A DNA stretch of 55,052 bases. It comes from an uncultured Azospirillum sp. Lineage in GTDB: Bacteria; Pseudomonadota; Alphaproteobacteria; RF32; CAG-239. The position numbers and the translations under genes were made by a program. Location of the stretch: the NCBI GenBank assembly GCA_947301965.1, contig CAMYUM010000010.1, positions 1 through 55,052 of the forward strand, read 5' to 3'. The notes beneath the pieces were generated by a model that saw only the letters and a list, made by a program, of their open reading frames with translations, did not search any database and was not told the origin of the DNA. Shown in pieces: positions 1 through 10,943 of this stretch; the stretch's first letter is position 1; every line of letters begins with the position of its first letter.

Positions 1-29
1 GTTCTGAGCCAGGATCAAACTCTCAAATT
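1..29 (-). rRNA. rrs: 16S rRNA, 5' end only
   Basis: The reverse complement of the first bases reads GAGTTTGATCCTGGCTCAG, the universal 5' end of 16S rRNA (the 27F primer site). The gene runs leftward out of the window, so only about 29 nucleotides of the mature RNA are present. The exact 5' boundary is approximate. Identity is certain from this motif, but these bases are too few for taxonomic placement. Confidence 0.93.
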
Positions 30-235
30 AATTCAATCCTGTCTGTCATTACTTTCTACTCTAAAGAATTTCCTTAGGTTCCTAATATACAGACTTTATA
101 TATCATTTCAGAAATATACCGTCCGCATATCCTCTAGTCCTATTTACTCTGTATTATAACTACTCAAGCTTCGCTTGAATAACTGTCGTTTGCGCGACTG
201 AAGGGGGTTATATGCCACCAAATCTTTGATGTCAA
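30..235 (-). promoter_or_regulatory. rRNA operon promoter and transcribed leader
   Basis: On the minus strand a near-perfect sigma-70 promoter lies upstream of 16S: -35 TTGACA (230-235), 17-nt spacer and -10 TATAAC (207-212). This predicts a transcript start near 200 and a leader of about 170 nt. The leader carries two small hairpins, GTCG/CGAC (185-198) and TCAAGC/GCTTGA (164-178), which may be processing or antitermination elements. I do not see a convincing boxA. The stretch 236-388 contains no gene I can support. Confidence 0.75.
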
Positions 236-388
236 CAACTTTTTTCATAAAAAAATTTAATTATTATCATTACCATGTTAGTACATTGAAAATACTCATT
301 TTTTATTTATAAAAATCGCCTGTTTATAAAATTTTTATCCCTCACAATCTTTATCTCCGATTCGTTCAAAACAGACCTTTTAAAATAG

Positions 389-420
389 AAAAAAGGTTCA
401 CCGTTTTCAGATGAACCTTT
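389..420 (-). terminator. intrinsic terminator of the His-rich protein gene
   Basis: Stem of nine base pairs (392-400 with 412-420, AAAGGTTCA/TGAACCTTT) followed on the minus strand by a run of U. It lies 20 bases after the stop codon of the gene at 441-836. Confidence 0.8.
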
Positions 421-440
421 GTTTATAATCTTATTATATA

Positions 441-836
441 TTATCCCTTCTTATGTCCGCCTTTTCCGGGTTTGCCTGGTACAGGTTTCACCGGTTTGGC
501 TTTAACATGATGTCCGCCTCCGATTTCCTTAAAATGATGTCCAGGATTATGATGTTTCGGCGCACTGACATGTTTGTGATGATGATGATCATGAATACTG
601 TCAAACACTATTCCACCGATGATGGCTGATGTAATGCCGGCAGCAAGTACCAAGCCCGGATTTGAGTTTTCGTAATAATAACTTGTCTGTACCGGGGTAT
701 ATGTCGGAGTATAATATACAGGCTCTGATCTGACAATTTGTTGGGTTGTACCATTATTATCAACCACAATTATGGTTTCGGCCATAGCATTACCTGACAA
801 CAACATCATAGCTAACAAACAAAATATTTTTTTCAT
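441..836 (-). CDS. secreted or membrane-anchored histidine-rich small protein
   Basis: A 131-aa protein of unknown function. Residues 1-19 form a signal peptide ending at AMA/E. A Tyr/Pro/Thr-rich stretch follows (about 40-55), then a glycine-rich hydrophobic segment (about 61-80, PGLVLAAGITSAIIGGIVF) that could span or attach to a membrane. The C-terminal third is very rich in histidine (DHHHHKH, HHNPGHH, GGHH) and then Lys/Pro/Gly. Clusters like these often bind zinc, nickel or copper, but no family is recognised. The start has an AGGAG-type ribosome site, and the gene stands alone with its own terminator. Periplasmic metal binding is an inference. Confidence 0.75.
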   Translation of the reverse strand: MKKIFCLLAMMLLSGNAMAETIIVVDNNGTTQQIVRSEPVYYTPTYTPVQTSYYYENSNPGLVLAAGITSAIIGGIVFDSIHDHHHHKHVSAPKHHNPGHHFKEIGGGHHVKAKPVKPVPGKPGKGGHKKG

Positions 837-950
837 TTTTTTACTCCTTTAATTAAGGTCAAAATTTTCCATTCACACCCTCTATAACGTTGCCACTTTT
901 TAAAAGGTTTATTTTTTTTTGAAAAAAATTTTTCAATTTTCAAATTTTGC

Positions 951-978
951 TTGAAAATACAGATTTGTTTTGTATGAT
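951..978 (+). promoter_or_regulatory. infC promoter
   Basis: -35 TTGAAA (951-956), 16-nt spacer and -10 TATGAT (973-978). The predicted transcript start falls near 985-987, on the first alternative start codon (GTG 987). This argues that translation begins further downstream. Confidence 0.55.
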
Positions 979-1013
979 TACCAATAGTGAAAACATTTAT
1001 GGAGGCTACAATA

Positions 1014-1550
1014 ATAAAAGAGAATACCAATGCGCCAGTACGAGAAGGTGACGGACCACGCATTAACCAAGATATCAGAGTAAAAGAAATTCGTTTAATT
1101 GATGAAAATGGAGAAAATAAGGGAGTAGTTAGTATAAAAGAAGCACTCCTGCTGGCAGACGAAGCCGGACTTGATTTAATTGAAATTTCTCCGCAGGCTG
1201 TTCCCCCTGTTTGCAAAATTATGGATTATGGCAAATATAAATATGAGCAACAGAAGCGCAAGAACGAGGCCAGAAAAAATCAAAAGGTAGTCAACATAAA
1301 AGAACTTAAACTTCGTCCGATGATCGATGTTCATGATTATGAGGTTAAAGTTAAACAAGCCAAGAAATTCTTGTCCCAAGGCGACAAAGTAAAATTTACC
1401 ATTCGTTTTAAAGGGCGCGAAATGAGTGCCAACGACATGGGGCAAAAAGTTTTAGACAATCTGGTAGAAGATTTGGAAAACGTCTGCAAAGTTGAGTCCG
1501 AACCAAAAGTTGAAGGCCGTCAGATGATGATGATTGTCGCACCATTGTAA
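1014..1550 (+). CDS. infC: translation initiation factor IF-3, probable AUA start
   Basis: IF-3 binds the 30S subunit and checks initiator tRNA and start codon. The sequence matches the family from GPRINQDIRVKEIRLID through the central lysine-rich linker (EQQKRKNEARKNQK) to the C-terminal domain ending in EGRQMMMIVAPL. I chose ATA at 1014 because a perfect GGAGG (1001-1005) lies eight bases before it. The next residues (KENTNAPVREGDGPRIN) also match the usual alphaproteobacterial N-terminus. GTG 987 and ATG 999 are in frame but have no ribosome site, and ATG 999 overlaps the GGAGG. IF-3 genes in other bacteria use near-cognate codons such as AUU, allowing autoregulation. rpmI and rplT, frequent partners, are absent here. 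Length from 1014 is 178 aa, normal for the family. Confidence 0.93.
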   Translation: MKENTNAPVREGDGPRINQDIRVKEIRLIDENGENKGVVSIKEALLLADEAGLDLIEISPQAVPPVCKIMDYGKYKYEQQKRKNEARKNQKVVNIKELKLRPMIDVHDYEVKVKQAKKFLSQGDKVKFTIRFKGREMSANDMGQKVLDNLVEDLENVCKVESEPKVEGRQMMMIVAPL

Positions 1551-1574
1551 ATTCGACTTTATATTATATATAAG

Positions 1575-1600
1575 AAGGCAGCTTAACCGCTGCCTTTTTT
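1575..1600 (+). terminator. infC terminator
   Basis: Eight-base-pair stem AAGGCAGC/GCTGCCTT (1575-1582 with 1589-1596) followed by a T run, 25 bases after the infC stop. Confidence 0.88.
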
Positions 1601-1661
1601 ATCTTTAACTAAAGCCCCTTTGAGATAAAAGTGACTTATATGGAAGTTTACCTTCTAATTA

Positions 1662-2105
1662 TTATCGGCAATTTCCACTAAGTATCGTTTGATATGGCTC
1701 AGCATTTAACAAATAACGCCATTCAGTCGGTACAATAGTATTTCTAGCAAACATCACTTTTTTGTGCACCTTATCAATAGAATATATAGCTGACGCAACT
1801 TCTCCAGAAGCAAGCAACTCAGCTTTTTCGTCTGTGTTTACAAAAAGTATAAGCTTTGTTTTTTCAGGATCACCATCGGATTGTATATAAGAATTATCAC
1901 CATCTACAACAATCCTAAAACCTGATGATATTTTATCTGTTTCGACACCATTACCGACCCACAACTTTATCTTCTTTAGAAAACTTGGTTTTTTAATCGA
2001 CGTAGTAACTCCTGTCAACGCGCCGCTGTCACAATAATAGGTTTCTGCGCTCAAAGTATTAAAACTAACGAATGTAAATGCCAAAATTAAGACAATTTTC
2101 TTCAT
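1662..2105 (-). CDS. exported protein of unknown function
   Basis: A 147-aa protein with a clear signal peptide (residues 1-20, cleavage after LSA/E). The mature part has one cysteine near each end (YYCDSG and GNCR), which could form a disulfide in the periplasm. It is predicted to be mainly beta strand. A good ribosome site (GGGGAG) precedes the ATG. No family is recognised. It is a single gene between infC and ligA, transcribed opposite to both. Confidence 0.7.
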   Translation of the reverse strand: MKKIVLILAFTFVSFNTLSAETYYCDSGALTGVTTSIKKPSFLKKIKLWVGNGVETDKISSGFRIVVDGDNSYIQSDGDPEKTKLILFVNTDEKAELLASGEVASAIYSIDKVHKKVMFARNTIVPTEWRYLLNAEPYQTILSGNCR

Positions 2106-2170
2106 TTTTTCTCCCCTACTTCAACTGATTCATTTTCTTTTTAGCATGTGCAAAATAAAGATTCAAATAG

Positions 2171-4303
<2,133 letters not shown>

Positions 4304-4376
4304 AATAGTTCTTAAATTTAATTGATTTTTTACTTCCTTGGCATAAACTGAAACTAACATTTTAGGGAGAAACACC

Positions 4377-4895
4377 ATGTGGAAAAAATTACTTACAACC
4401 GTTGCTGTTGCAACTTTGTGCTTTGGCAGTGCCGGTGCTCAACAATCACCCAACCCGCCTCAAGAAGGCTCTGTAATTCAAGCTAATTATGACTTTGACC
4501 AGACCATTTATAACAGTTGTATATCCCGAATTTCCAACGGTAGCGGTCCGGCTTATGTCGGTTGTATTGATCAGGAACTCCGCCGTCAGGAAAGTGCAAT
4601 GCAATTTTTCTATACCGAGTTGTTGAAACAGGAACAATATCAAAAATGGAACAACGGCAAAACCCTTGCCAGCGGAAATATCAAAGACATGAATGATCAA
4701 TATATTGCTTATCGTGATCGTTTATGCTCAATGTTTGCAATCGGTATGATGAATTTCTACCAAAACATTGAATGGGGCAGAAAAGAATGTATGATGAAAG
4801 TAAACGACGAAATGCTCCGCCGTTTACAGCGTTTCTACGGCGAAAGTTTAGCAGACTTTTCTCACTTTAATGATTTTGATCCGGGTACAATCTAA
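4377..4895 (+). CDS. periplasmic LprI-like (DUF1311) protein
   Basis: A 172-aa protein with a signal peptide (1-21, GAGA/QQ). The mature part has the DUF1311/LprI pattern: spaced cysteines (NSCIS, YVGCID, RLCSM, KECM), an aromatic/charged core (YTELLKQEQ, YRDRLCS) and a closing MLRRL helix. Some LprI members inhibit lysozymes; whether this one does is unknown. GGGAG lies before the ATG. Its stop codon overlaps that of the converging DUF4340 gene (4892-4895). Confidence 0.7.
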   Translation: MWKKLLTTVAVATLCFGSAGAQQSPNPPQEGSVIQANYDFDQTIYNSCISRISNGSGPAYVGCIDQELRRQESAMQFFYTELLKQEQYQKWNNGKTLASGNIKDMNDQYIAYRDRLCSMFAIGMMNFYQNIEWGRKECMMKVNDEMLRRLQRFYGESLADFSHFNDFDPGTI

Positions 4896-5698
4896 ACCTG
4901 ATCCATTCCAAACAAACGGCTTCCTATCGGTTGAGGCAATTCAAAATACCAGCCGTCATAAAGGAAGCCGTTATTTTTTACAAATTCATACGCTTCCGCT
5001 GTCGGCATAATACTTGTATCAAGATTCAACCTCACCCAATAACTGTGACCTTGAGCAAAGATTGTCGCATTGATTACCACACCGTTTTTTAAAACAACTT
5101 TAATCTCTTTTGACATCCAGTCCGCAAAATCTGCCTTTTGCGCAACTTGATAAAAAATCAAATCCTTAAAACTAAAATCATGCGGATCAACCCCGCTGAT
5201 TTCTTCAATCTCATCATCATCCAAATTTATCAGCGGTTGAGCAAACCATTGATAAGGCTGCGACGGCAAAACAAAATCTCCATACAGCAACTTGCTCTCA
5301 TTTTCATAAACGGCCGCCACTTTATCTGTTCGCCCGTTTTCATCATCAAACCAAAGATTAATTTTATCGCCGTTATTCAACAACAATGTAATCTGATTTT
5401 TTTCGCCGCCGGCTCTGACCGACCTGTCAGCATGCAATGCCGCATTTTTCAACGTTTTGAAAAAATCATCGACTGTCACATTATTAACCGGATAATAATC
5501 ATCATCTTGGCTGCACCAAATTCCGTCCTTATAAACAACCGTCATTCCGTCGTTTACCACAAAAGATTTTACATCCTCCAACATTACGGACAGCTTCATT
5601 TCTTCTTTATAAAACGACGGCAGTAATCTCATCGCAAATATTGCTACACCGCCCAATGCCAACAATAAAATAACTGCCCATAAGAGTTTTCTGTTCAT
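4892..5698 (-). CDS. DUF4340-type membrane-anchored protein of the Gld-like ABC system
   Basis: A 268-aa protein with one N-terminal membrane anchor (about residues 7-24) and a mostly beta extracytoplasmic part (VVYKDGIWCSQDDDYYPVNN..., LLNNGDKINLWF). This matches DUF4340 proteins found next to GldG-like subunits. It is the last gene of the run; its start overlaps the end of the GldF/GldG fusion by 4 bases (5695-5698), implying translational coupling. It probably works with that complex at the inner membrane. The substrate is unknown. Confidence 0.65.
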   Translation of the reverse strand: MNRKLLWAVILLLALGGVAIFAMRLLPSFYKEEMKLSVMLEDVKSFVVNDGMTVVYKDGIWCSQDDDYYPVNNVTVDDFFKTLKNAALHADRSVRAGGEKNQITLLLNNGDKINLWFDDENGRTDKVAAVYENESKLLYGDFVLPSQPYQWFAQPLINLDDDEIEEISGVDPHDFSFKDLIFYQVAQKADFADWMSKEIKVVLKNGVVINATIFAQGHSYWVRLNLDTSIMPTAEAYEFVKNNGFLYDGWYFELPQPIGSRLFGMDQV

Positions 5699-8184
5699 TT
5701 AAGACCTCGTAGATTTTTCTTACGCCGCCACTGGAACAACACCCCTAATACCAATAAAATTATGGTCGGATAAACTATCATATTCAGCAACAACAAATAA
5801 TTTATTGCTCTGCCGCTCTTATATCCGACTTCTTTACGCAAACGTCCTATTTCCGCATTCTTTTGTTTTGCCGCTTCTTCCAACTCATTCAGTTCTTTAC
5901 GATACATCAACTGCTTTCCGGTATCCTCAAGTTGAGCCAAAACTCTTTTTTCACGCAATTGTTCCTGCAACAGATTATACTCACTCTTGAGTTTGCTTTG
6001 CGTTTTGTTTGAGGCCTCAACAAACGGCTCCACAATTTTTTCGGCAATACTGAGCTCATTGACATATTTCAACTTTGCAGACACCGGTTGTCCCGCTAAA
6101 ACGCCGACCATTGACAGCACGAACTCTCCATTATCCGCATATGGTACTGTACCATAAATCGGATTTTCAACATCATTAGTCAACGCCCAAGCTTCATCCG
6201 ACATAAAATCTGAATCTGCAACTGCTACCACCGTTGCTTCCTCAACCGCTTCAGGAACAAATGGTGCAAACTCATCCGCGTATTCCGTACCCTCATAGTA
6301 GCCGTGCTCATAATACGATAAAAAGTTCCCTCGTGCCATAACCGCCAGGTTATATGATTTATTATCCGAAGTTAAATGTTCCGCCACATCTTTTCTTGAC
6401 GCATAGCGCAAAAATTCCGTATCAATTGTACCCGCATCTTCCGAAGACTGTACTAACACCTCATAATTAACATCTTCCCTCGGCTCAATACCAAGCGCCC
6501 CTGCGGTTCTGAAATGCAGTTTTTCATATCCGTTGCCCGATGCAAAAAACCACAACGGATAACGTGTTTCACCATCTACTTTCAGAGCTTTTTCAAAACT
6601 GCCGACAACTTTGTTATAGTCATAAATTATTCCCCAATGCGCCAATAAATTTTTCATATTGGTATTTCCTCGCGGAGGATACCCCTTGTAAAAGTGCGCC
6701 GCTTCAGAATAGGGATCAACAAAAACCATAATTTTTCCGCCATACATCAGATATTGGTCAATTGCATACATCTGGGAAACCAACAACTCTCTCGGATTAA
6801 GCACAATCAAAACTTTTACATCTGTCGGAATATAGGTTGCATTTTGAGTAACATGCACCAATTGATAATCAAACCTCAGTTCATCCACTATTGACCAAAT
6901 TTTTTGCTTTTTACCGTTTTCAAACAACGGTATATCCGGCGACATAATACCGACAATTGGCTTTTCCCGTTGCAAAACATCTGACAAAATTCGATTGATA
7001 TCGTTTTCAAAATATCTTGCCCGTCCCGAAACCAGTTCTCTTATTACTCTCTCATTATCGGCACTTTGTACCTGCAACCCGAAATACATATATTCGTCAT
7101 TATAGGCTATGGGCTTAATTCCCGCTTCTTCGGCAATTTTTGCTTCGGGGCTATACGGTCTTACCCGCACAATTTCAAGACTAATGTTTTTATTATTCAG
7201 TTTTTGATATTGGCTCAAAATCCCCGTTACATATTGTGCATAGGCATATTCGTTACGACTGTATCCGGACAAATCAGAACCCACGTATAATTTAAATTTT
7301 ATCGGTTTATCTATGGCTTTTACCAGCGCTCTGGTTGTTTCATCAAGAGTATATTTTTTTGACGATGTCATATCCATACTCCATCCGCCGACAAGCCTGC
7401 CGACAAACAACATAAGCATTATCCATGCTGCAAATACCGCTACCGCCACAGTAGTTTTTCTTTCTGACTTTGTTCTCCAACCGGCCACAATCAACCAGTT
7501 GAATAAAAGTAAAATGGCCGTCAAACTCACAAAATAAAATATACTTGATAGATTAAACTGCCCGCTTAGAAAATTTCTGTAATTGGCATCAAAATTCAAC
7601 ACTCCGTCAAAATAGAACGGGGCATTAACCCATATTCTTGTAATCAGAGCGCCAAAATTAAAGTTAACCCACAGGCTCCCGCAGACCAATGCTCCCAAAT
7701 AAGCAACAATCGGCAGGTTACTCAGCGCGGATATTGCGCATCCCAAGGCGACGATAACCGATGCCGCGCACACAAAACCCAGATACGTACTTAAAACATT
7801 TCCCCAATCCGGTTTTATATACATCGCTGTTGTCATCAGCAGAGGCAGGCTGAACAACAACATCATCACCACTATTGTCATTGATGCCAAAAATTTTGCA
7901 AATACCAACTCCATGCTCGACAGCGGAAATGTTAAAAGATTTTCTATTGTGCCGTTTTTTCTTTCTTCTGCCCAACAACGCATTGTTATCGCAGGCACAA
8001 CCATTACCAAAACCTGCGGCTGATATGCAAAAAATGCTCCCATTGCCGCATCGGCACTAAAAAAATATTCAGCAAAAAAAAGAGCCGACAGCATTGACAT
8101 CAAAACATAAACGCCAAATACTGCATAAGCTGCCCCGCTATAAAAAAAACTTGTTATCTCACGTTTATACAAACCTGAATGCAT
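5695..8184 (-). CDS. GldF-GldG fusion: ABC-2 permease plus GldG-like domain
   Basis: About 829 aa. The N-terminal 240 residues form an ABC-2 permease with six membrane segments, preceded by a short cytoplasmic tail; CWAEERKNGTIENLLTFPLS is typical of GldF/NosY-like permeases. After a seventh segment (about 250-270) comes a large extracytoplasmic GldG-like domain (PIKFKLYVGSDLSGYSRNEY..., LIVLNPRELLVSQMYAIDQYL, GGKIMVFVDPYSE). A coiled coil (about 715-780) and a final membrane segment complete it. GldF and GldG are separate in gliding Bacteroidota and fused here. I prefer ATG 8184 over ATG 8196 because GAGG lies six bases before it; it follows the ATPase stop by one base. Confidence 0.85.
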   Translation of the reverse strand: MHSGLYKREITSFFYSGAAYAVFGVYVLMSMLSALFFAEYFFSADAAMGAFFAYQPQVLVMVVPAITMRCWAEERKNGTIENLLTFPLSSMELVFAKFLASMTIVVMMLLFSLPLLMTTAMYIKPDWGNVLSTYLGFVCAASVIVALGCAISALSNLPIVAYLGALVCGSLWVNFNFGALITRIWVNAPFYFDGVLNFDANYRNFLSGQFNLSSIFYFVSLTAILLLFNWLIVAGWRTKSERKTTVAVAVFAAWIMLMLFVGRLVGGWSMDMTSSKKYTLDETTRALVKAIDKPIKFKLYVGSDLSGYSRNEYAYAQYVTGILSQYQKLNNKNISLEIVRVRPYSPEAKIAEEAGIKPIAYNDEYMYFGLQVQSADNERVIRELVSGRARYFENDINRILSDVLQREKPIVGIMSPDIPLFENGKKQKIWSIVDELRFDYQLVHVTQNATYIPTDVKVLIVLNPRELLVSQMYAIDQYLMYGGKIMVFVDPYSEAAHFYKGYPPRGNTNMKNLLAHWGIIYDYNKVVGSFEKALKVDGETRYPLWFFASGNGYEKLHFRTAGALGIEPREDVNYEVLVQSSEDAGTIDTEFLRYASRKDVAEHLTSDNKSYNLAVMARGNFLSYYEHGYYEGTEYADEFAPFVPEAVEEATVVAVADSDFMSDEAWALTNDVENPIYGTVPYADNGEFVLSMVGVLAGQPVSAKLKYVNELSIAEKIVEPFVEASNKTQSKLKSEYNLLQEQLREKRVLAQLEDTGKQLMYRKELNELEEAAKQKNAEIGRLRKEVGYKSGRAINYLLLLNMIVYPTIILLVLGVLFQWRRKKNLRGLK

Positions 8185-8185
8185 T

Positions 8186-8905
8186 TTACGCCTCATTATT
8201 TGTAAGATTATAAAACAATTCCGAAAGATTTTTATCCGGTGCCTTACGCTTCATCTCTGCTACCGAACTGTCTGCAATCAACTTTCCGTGGTTTAGCAAC
8301 AAAACGCGTGATGACATCAACTCCGCCTCTTCCAGCAAATGGGTTGAAATCAATACCAGTGCTTCTTTTGCATATTCTTTCAAATATTTTCTTAAGACAA
8401 TTTTTTGGTTGGGATCCAATCCCTCGGTCGGCTCATCTAATATCAAAAATTTCGGCTTATGCAGCATAACCGCCGCTACCCCTACACGCCTGGTAAATCC
8501 CTTTGACAAAGTTGCAATCTTCTGCTCAATCACAGACTTCAAATCAAGTTTTTCTACCACATCGGCAAAATTTTCTTTCCTCTCACTCGGAGACAAGCCG
8601 TATATTTCTGCCACAAAATCCAAATATTCGGCTACTTTCATTTCCGAGTACAGAGGCGTGTTTTCCGGCATATACCCTACTATTTTTAATACTTCGGATA
8701 ATTTTTCTTGCACATTTTGACCATTAATCTTAATACTGCCGCCATCAGGCACCAAAAAACCGCAAAGACAGCGCATCAACGTTGACTTTCCGGCTCCGTT
8801 CGGTCCGAGGAGCGTAATAACCTCCCCCTTTTCCGCCTTAAAACTAATATCATCAAGGGCTGTAAAATCACCGAATTTTTTACTTAAGTTAAGAACTTCA
8901 ATCAT
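8186..8905 (-). CDS. ABC transporter ATP-binding protein (GldA-like)
   Basis: A 239-aa ATPase with Walker A GPNGAGKST, Q loop (GYMPENTPLY), signature LSKGFTRR, Walker B FLILDEPTEGLDP and the H loop (STHLLEE). It is closest in type to GldA/CcmA/NatA ATPases that pair with ABC-2 permeases. It lies directly upstream of the GldF-GldG fusion and presumably energises it. The clpX stop is only 15 bases upstream with no terminator between, so read-through from clpPX is likely. Confidence 0.88.
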   Translation of the reverse strand: MIEVLNLSKKFGDFTALDDISFKAEKGEVITLLGPNGAGKSTLMRCLCGFLVPDGGSIKINGQNVQEKLSEVLKIVGYMPENTPLYSEMKVAEYLDFVAEIYGLSPSERKENFADVVEKLDLKSVIEQKIATLSKGFTRRVGVAAVMLHKPKFLILDEPTEGLDPNQKIVLRKYLKEYAKEALVLISTHLLEEAELMSSRVLLLNHGKLIADSSVAEMKRKAPDKNLSELFYNLTNNEA

Positions 8906-8920
8906 TTTACAGCCTTCTCC

Positions 8921-10195
8921 CTATTCTGCTCCTATGGCTTTTGTATTTTGATCATATACTAATACCGGCTCTTTTTTGCCATTAATTACATCAGCATCAA
9001 TAACAATTTCTACCACTTCTTTCTTATCCGGTATATTATACATCAGCTCTAATAATCTTTCTTCCATAATCGCCCTCAAACCGCGCGCGCCGCTCTTACG
9101 TTCAATTGCTTTTTTAGCAATTGCAACCAAAGCATCATCAGTAATCGTCAGTTTAACATTTTCCATATTAAACAACTCAACATACTGTTTCACTAAAGCG
9201 TTTTTGGGTTCGGTCAAAATCTGTACTAATGCTTTTTCATCCAAATCATCGAGCGTTACAATAATCGGCAAACGACCGATAAACTCAGGAATCAAGCCGT
9301 ATTTTAACAAATCTTCCGGCTGCACCTGTTTCATTGTTTCACCGACGCTCTTATCCTCTTTGCTGGCAACTTTTGCCCCAAAACCTATAGAGGTCTTTTG
9401 GCTGCGTTTGTTAATAATCTTTTCAATGCCGGCAAAAGAACCGCCGCAAATAAACAAGATATTTGATGTATCAACGTGCAAAAACTCCTGTTGCGGATGC
9501 TTACGACCGCCTTGCGGAGGCACATTGGCTACGGTCCCTTCAATAATCTTCAGCAAAGCCTGTTGCACACCTTCGCCCGACACATCACGAGTAATCGACG
9601 GACCATCGCTTTTACGGTTAATTTTATCAATTTCATCAATATAAACTATGCCGCGTTGTGCTTTCTCAATATCATAATCTGCGGCCTGCACCAATTTAAG
9701 AATAATATTTTCAACATCCTCGCCTACATAACCGGCTTCCGTCAAAGTTGTAGCGTCAGATATAGCAAACGGTACATCCAAAATCTTGGCCAAAGTCTGC
9801 GCCAAAAGCGTTTTTCCGCTACCGGTCGGTCCCAACAAAATTACATTTGATTTAGAAACTTCAACATCGCTGTTATGTTCTTTGCAGTTCAAACGTTTAT
9901 AGTGGTTATATACCGCAACCGACAAAACTTTTTTTGCCAGTTCCTGCCCGATAACATATTCATCAAGAAAACTCTTTATCTTTGAAGGTGTCGGCAGTTC
10001 ACCGTGTTCACACCCTTCAATGTGAGGTTTGTTTTCTTTTTCAATCTCGTTCATTTCATCAGTAACAATACTGATGCACACCTTAATACACTCATCGCAG
10101 ATATAAACTCCATGACCGGCGACCAGTTTTTTTACTTCCGATTGACTTTTGCCGCAAAAAGAGCAGCACAGTTGGTCTTTACTTTCTTCGCTCAT
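8921..10195 (-). CDS. clpX: ClpX, ATP-dependent unfoldase of the ClpXP protease
   Basis: Unfolds tagged or damaged proteins and feeds them to ClpP. The 424-aa length is usual. The N-terminal zinc-binding domain has four cysteines (CSFCGKS and CDEC). Then come Walker A GPTGSGKT, pore loop GYVGEDVE, Walker [11 protein letters not shown], the ClpP-binding IGF loop (SIGFGAKV) and the sensor-2 arginine (SGARGLR). One base separates the clpP stop from this ATG. Confidence 0.97.
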   Translation of the reverse strand: MSEESKDQLCCSFCGKSQSEVKKLVAGHGVYICDECIKVCISIVTDEMNEIEKENKPHIEGCEHGELPTPSKIKSFLDEYVIGQELAKKVLSVAVYNHYKRLNCKEHNSDVEVSKSNVILLGPTGSGKTLLAQTLAKILDVPFAISDATTLTEAGYVGEDVENIILKLVQAADYDIEKAQRGIVYIDEIDKINRKSDGPSITRDVSGEGVQQALLKIIEGTVANVPPQGGRKHPQQEFLHVDTSNILFICGGSFAGIEKIINKRSQKTSIGFGAKVASKEDKSVGETMKQVQPEDLLKYGLIPEFIGRLPIIVTLDDLDEKALVQILTEPKNALVKQYVELFNMENVKLTITDDALVAIAKKAIERKSGARGLRAIMEERLLELMYNIPDKKEVVEIVIDADVINGKKEPVLVYDQNTKAIGAE

Positions 10196-10196
10196 A

Positions 10197-10814
10197 TTAT
10201 TTTCCTACTTCTTTGCGGTTAGTAACAATTTGATCAATCAAACCAAATTTCAAAGCTTCTTCCGGTGTCATAAAATTGTCTCGGTCCACAGCTTTTTCAA
10301 TTACCGACAATTTTTGACCGGTATTTGCAGCATAAATCTGGTTCAAACGACGGCGCATATCCAAAATCAATTTAGCCTGAATTTCAATATCTGAGGCTTT
10401 TCCCTGTGCTCCGCCTGACGGCTGGTGAATCATAATCTGTGAATTAGGCAGCGAAAATCTCTTACCTTTGGTTCCGCCGGCCAATAAAAACGACCCCATC
10501 GAACAAGCCTGCCCGATACATAATGTATTAATATCGCAACTGACATAACGCATAGTGTCATAGATAGCCATTCCCGAAGTAATTACACCGCCCGGTGAAT
10601 TTATGTACATATAAATATCTTTGTCCGGATCTTCAGCTTCCAAGAACAACAATTGCGCACAAACCAGCGATGCCATCTCATCTTCAACCTGACCGGTAAC
10701 AAATATAATACGTTCTTTCAACAGGCGCGAAAAAATATCAAAAGAGCGCTCTCCCTGCGGAGTTTGTTCGATTACCATCGGCACCAAACGATCATAAATC
10801 TCTGAATTAGCCAT
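10197..10814 (-). CDS. clpP: ClpP, proteolytic subunit of ClpXP
   Basis: Serine peptidase that forms the double-heptamer chamber. The 205-aa protein starts at ATG 10814, which has an AGAAGGA ribosome site; a longer reading from TTG 10835 lacks one. The N-terminus ([23 protein letters not shown]) is typical. Catalytic residues are Ser105 (GQACSMGS), His130 ([10 protein letters not shown]) and the Asp in VDRDNF. Trigger factor and lon, common neighbours of clpPX, are not present here. Confidence 0.97.
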   Translation of the reverse strand: MANSEIYDRLVPMVIEQTPQGERSFDIFSRLLKERIIFVTGQVEDEMASLVCAQLLFLEAEDPDKDIYMYINSPGGVITSGMAIYDTMRYVSCDINTLCIGQACSMGSFLLAGGTKGKRFSLPNSQIMIHQPSGGAQGKASDIEIQAKLILDMRRRLNQIYAANTGQKLSVIEKAVDRDNFMTPEEALKFGLIDQIVTNRKEVGK

Positions 10815-10892
10815 AATTCTTTTCCTTCTAATCAAAACATTTCACAATTATTAGCATAATAACCAAATTTATTCAACAAAATCTTAACAAAC

Positions 10893-10922
10893 AAAAAACC
10901 GACGAAATTAATCGTCGGTTTT
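10893..10922 (-). terminator. cspA terminator
   Basis: Stem AAAACCGACGA/TCGTCGGTTTT with a TTAATT loop, followed on the minus strand by a T run, 22 bases after the cspA stop. It separates cspA from clpP. Confidence 0.88.
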
Positions 10923-10943
10923 CCATAAAAGTAATTTTGATGA

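Noticed and set aside
987-1013. GTG 987 or ATG 999 as infC start
   Set aside because: No Shine-Dalgarno for either; 987 coincides with the predicted transcript start and 999 overlaps the GGAGG that serves 1014.
833-1216. 127-aa minus-strand frame across the infC start
   Set aside because: Antisense to infC, no ribosome site and no protein-like composition.
8976-9644. 222-aa open frame on the plus strand
   Set aside because: Shadow of clpX; Ser-rich composition typical of an antisense frame.
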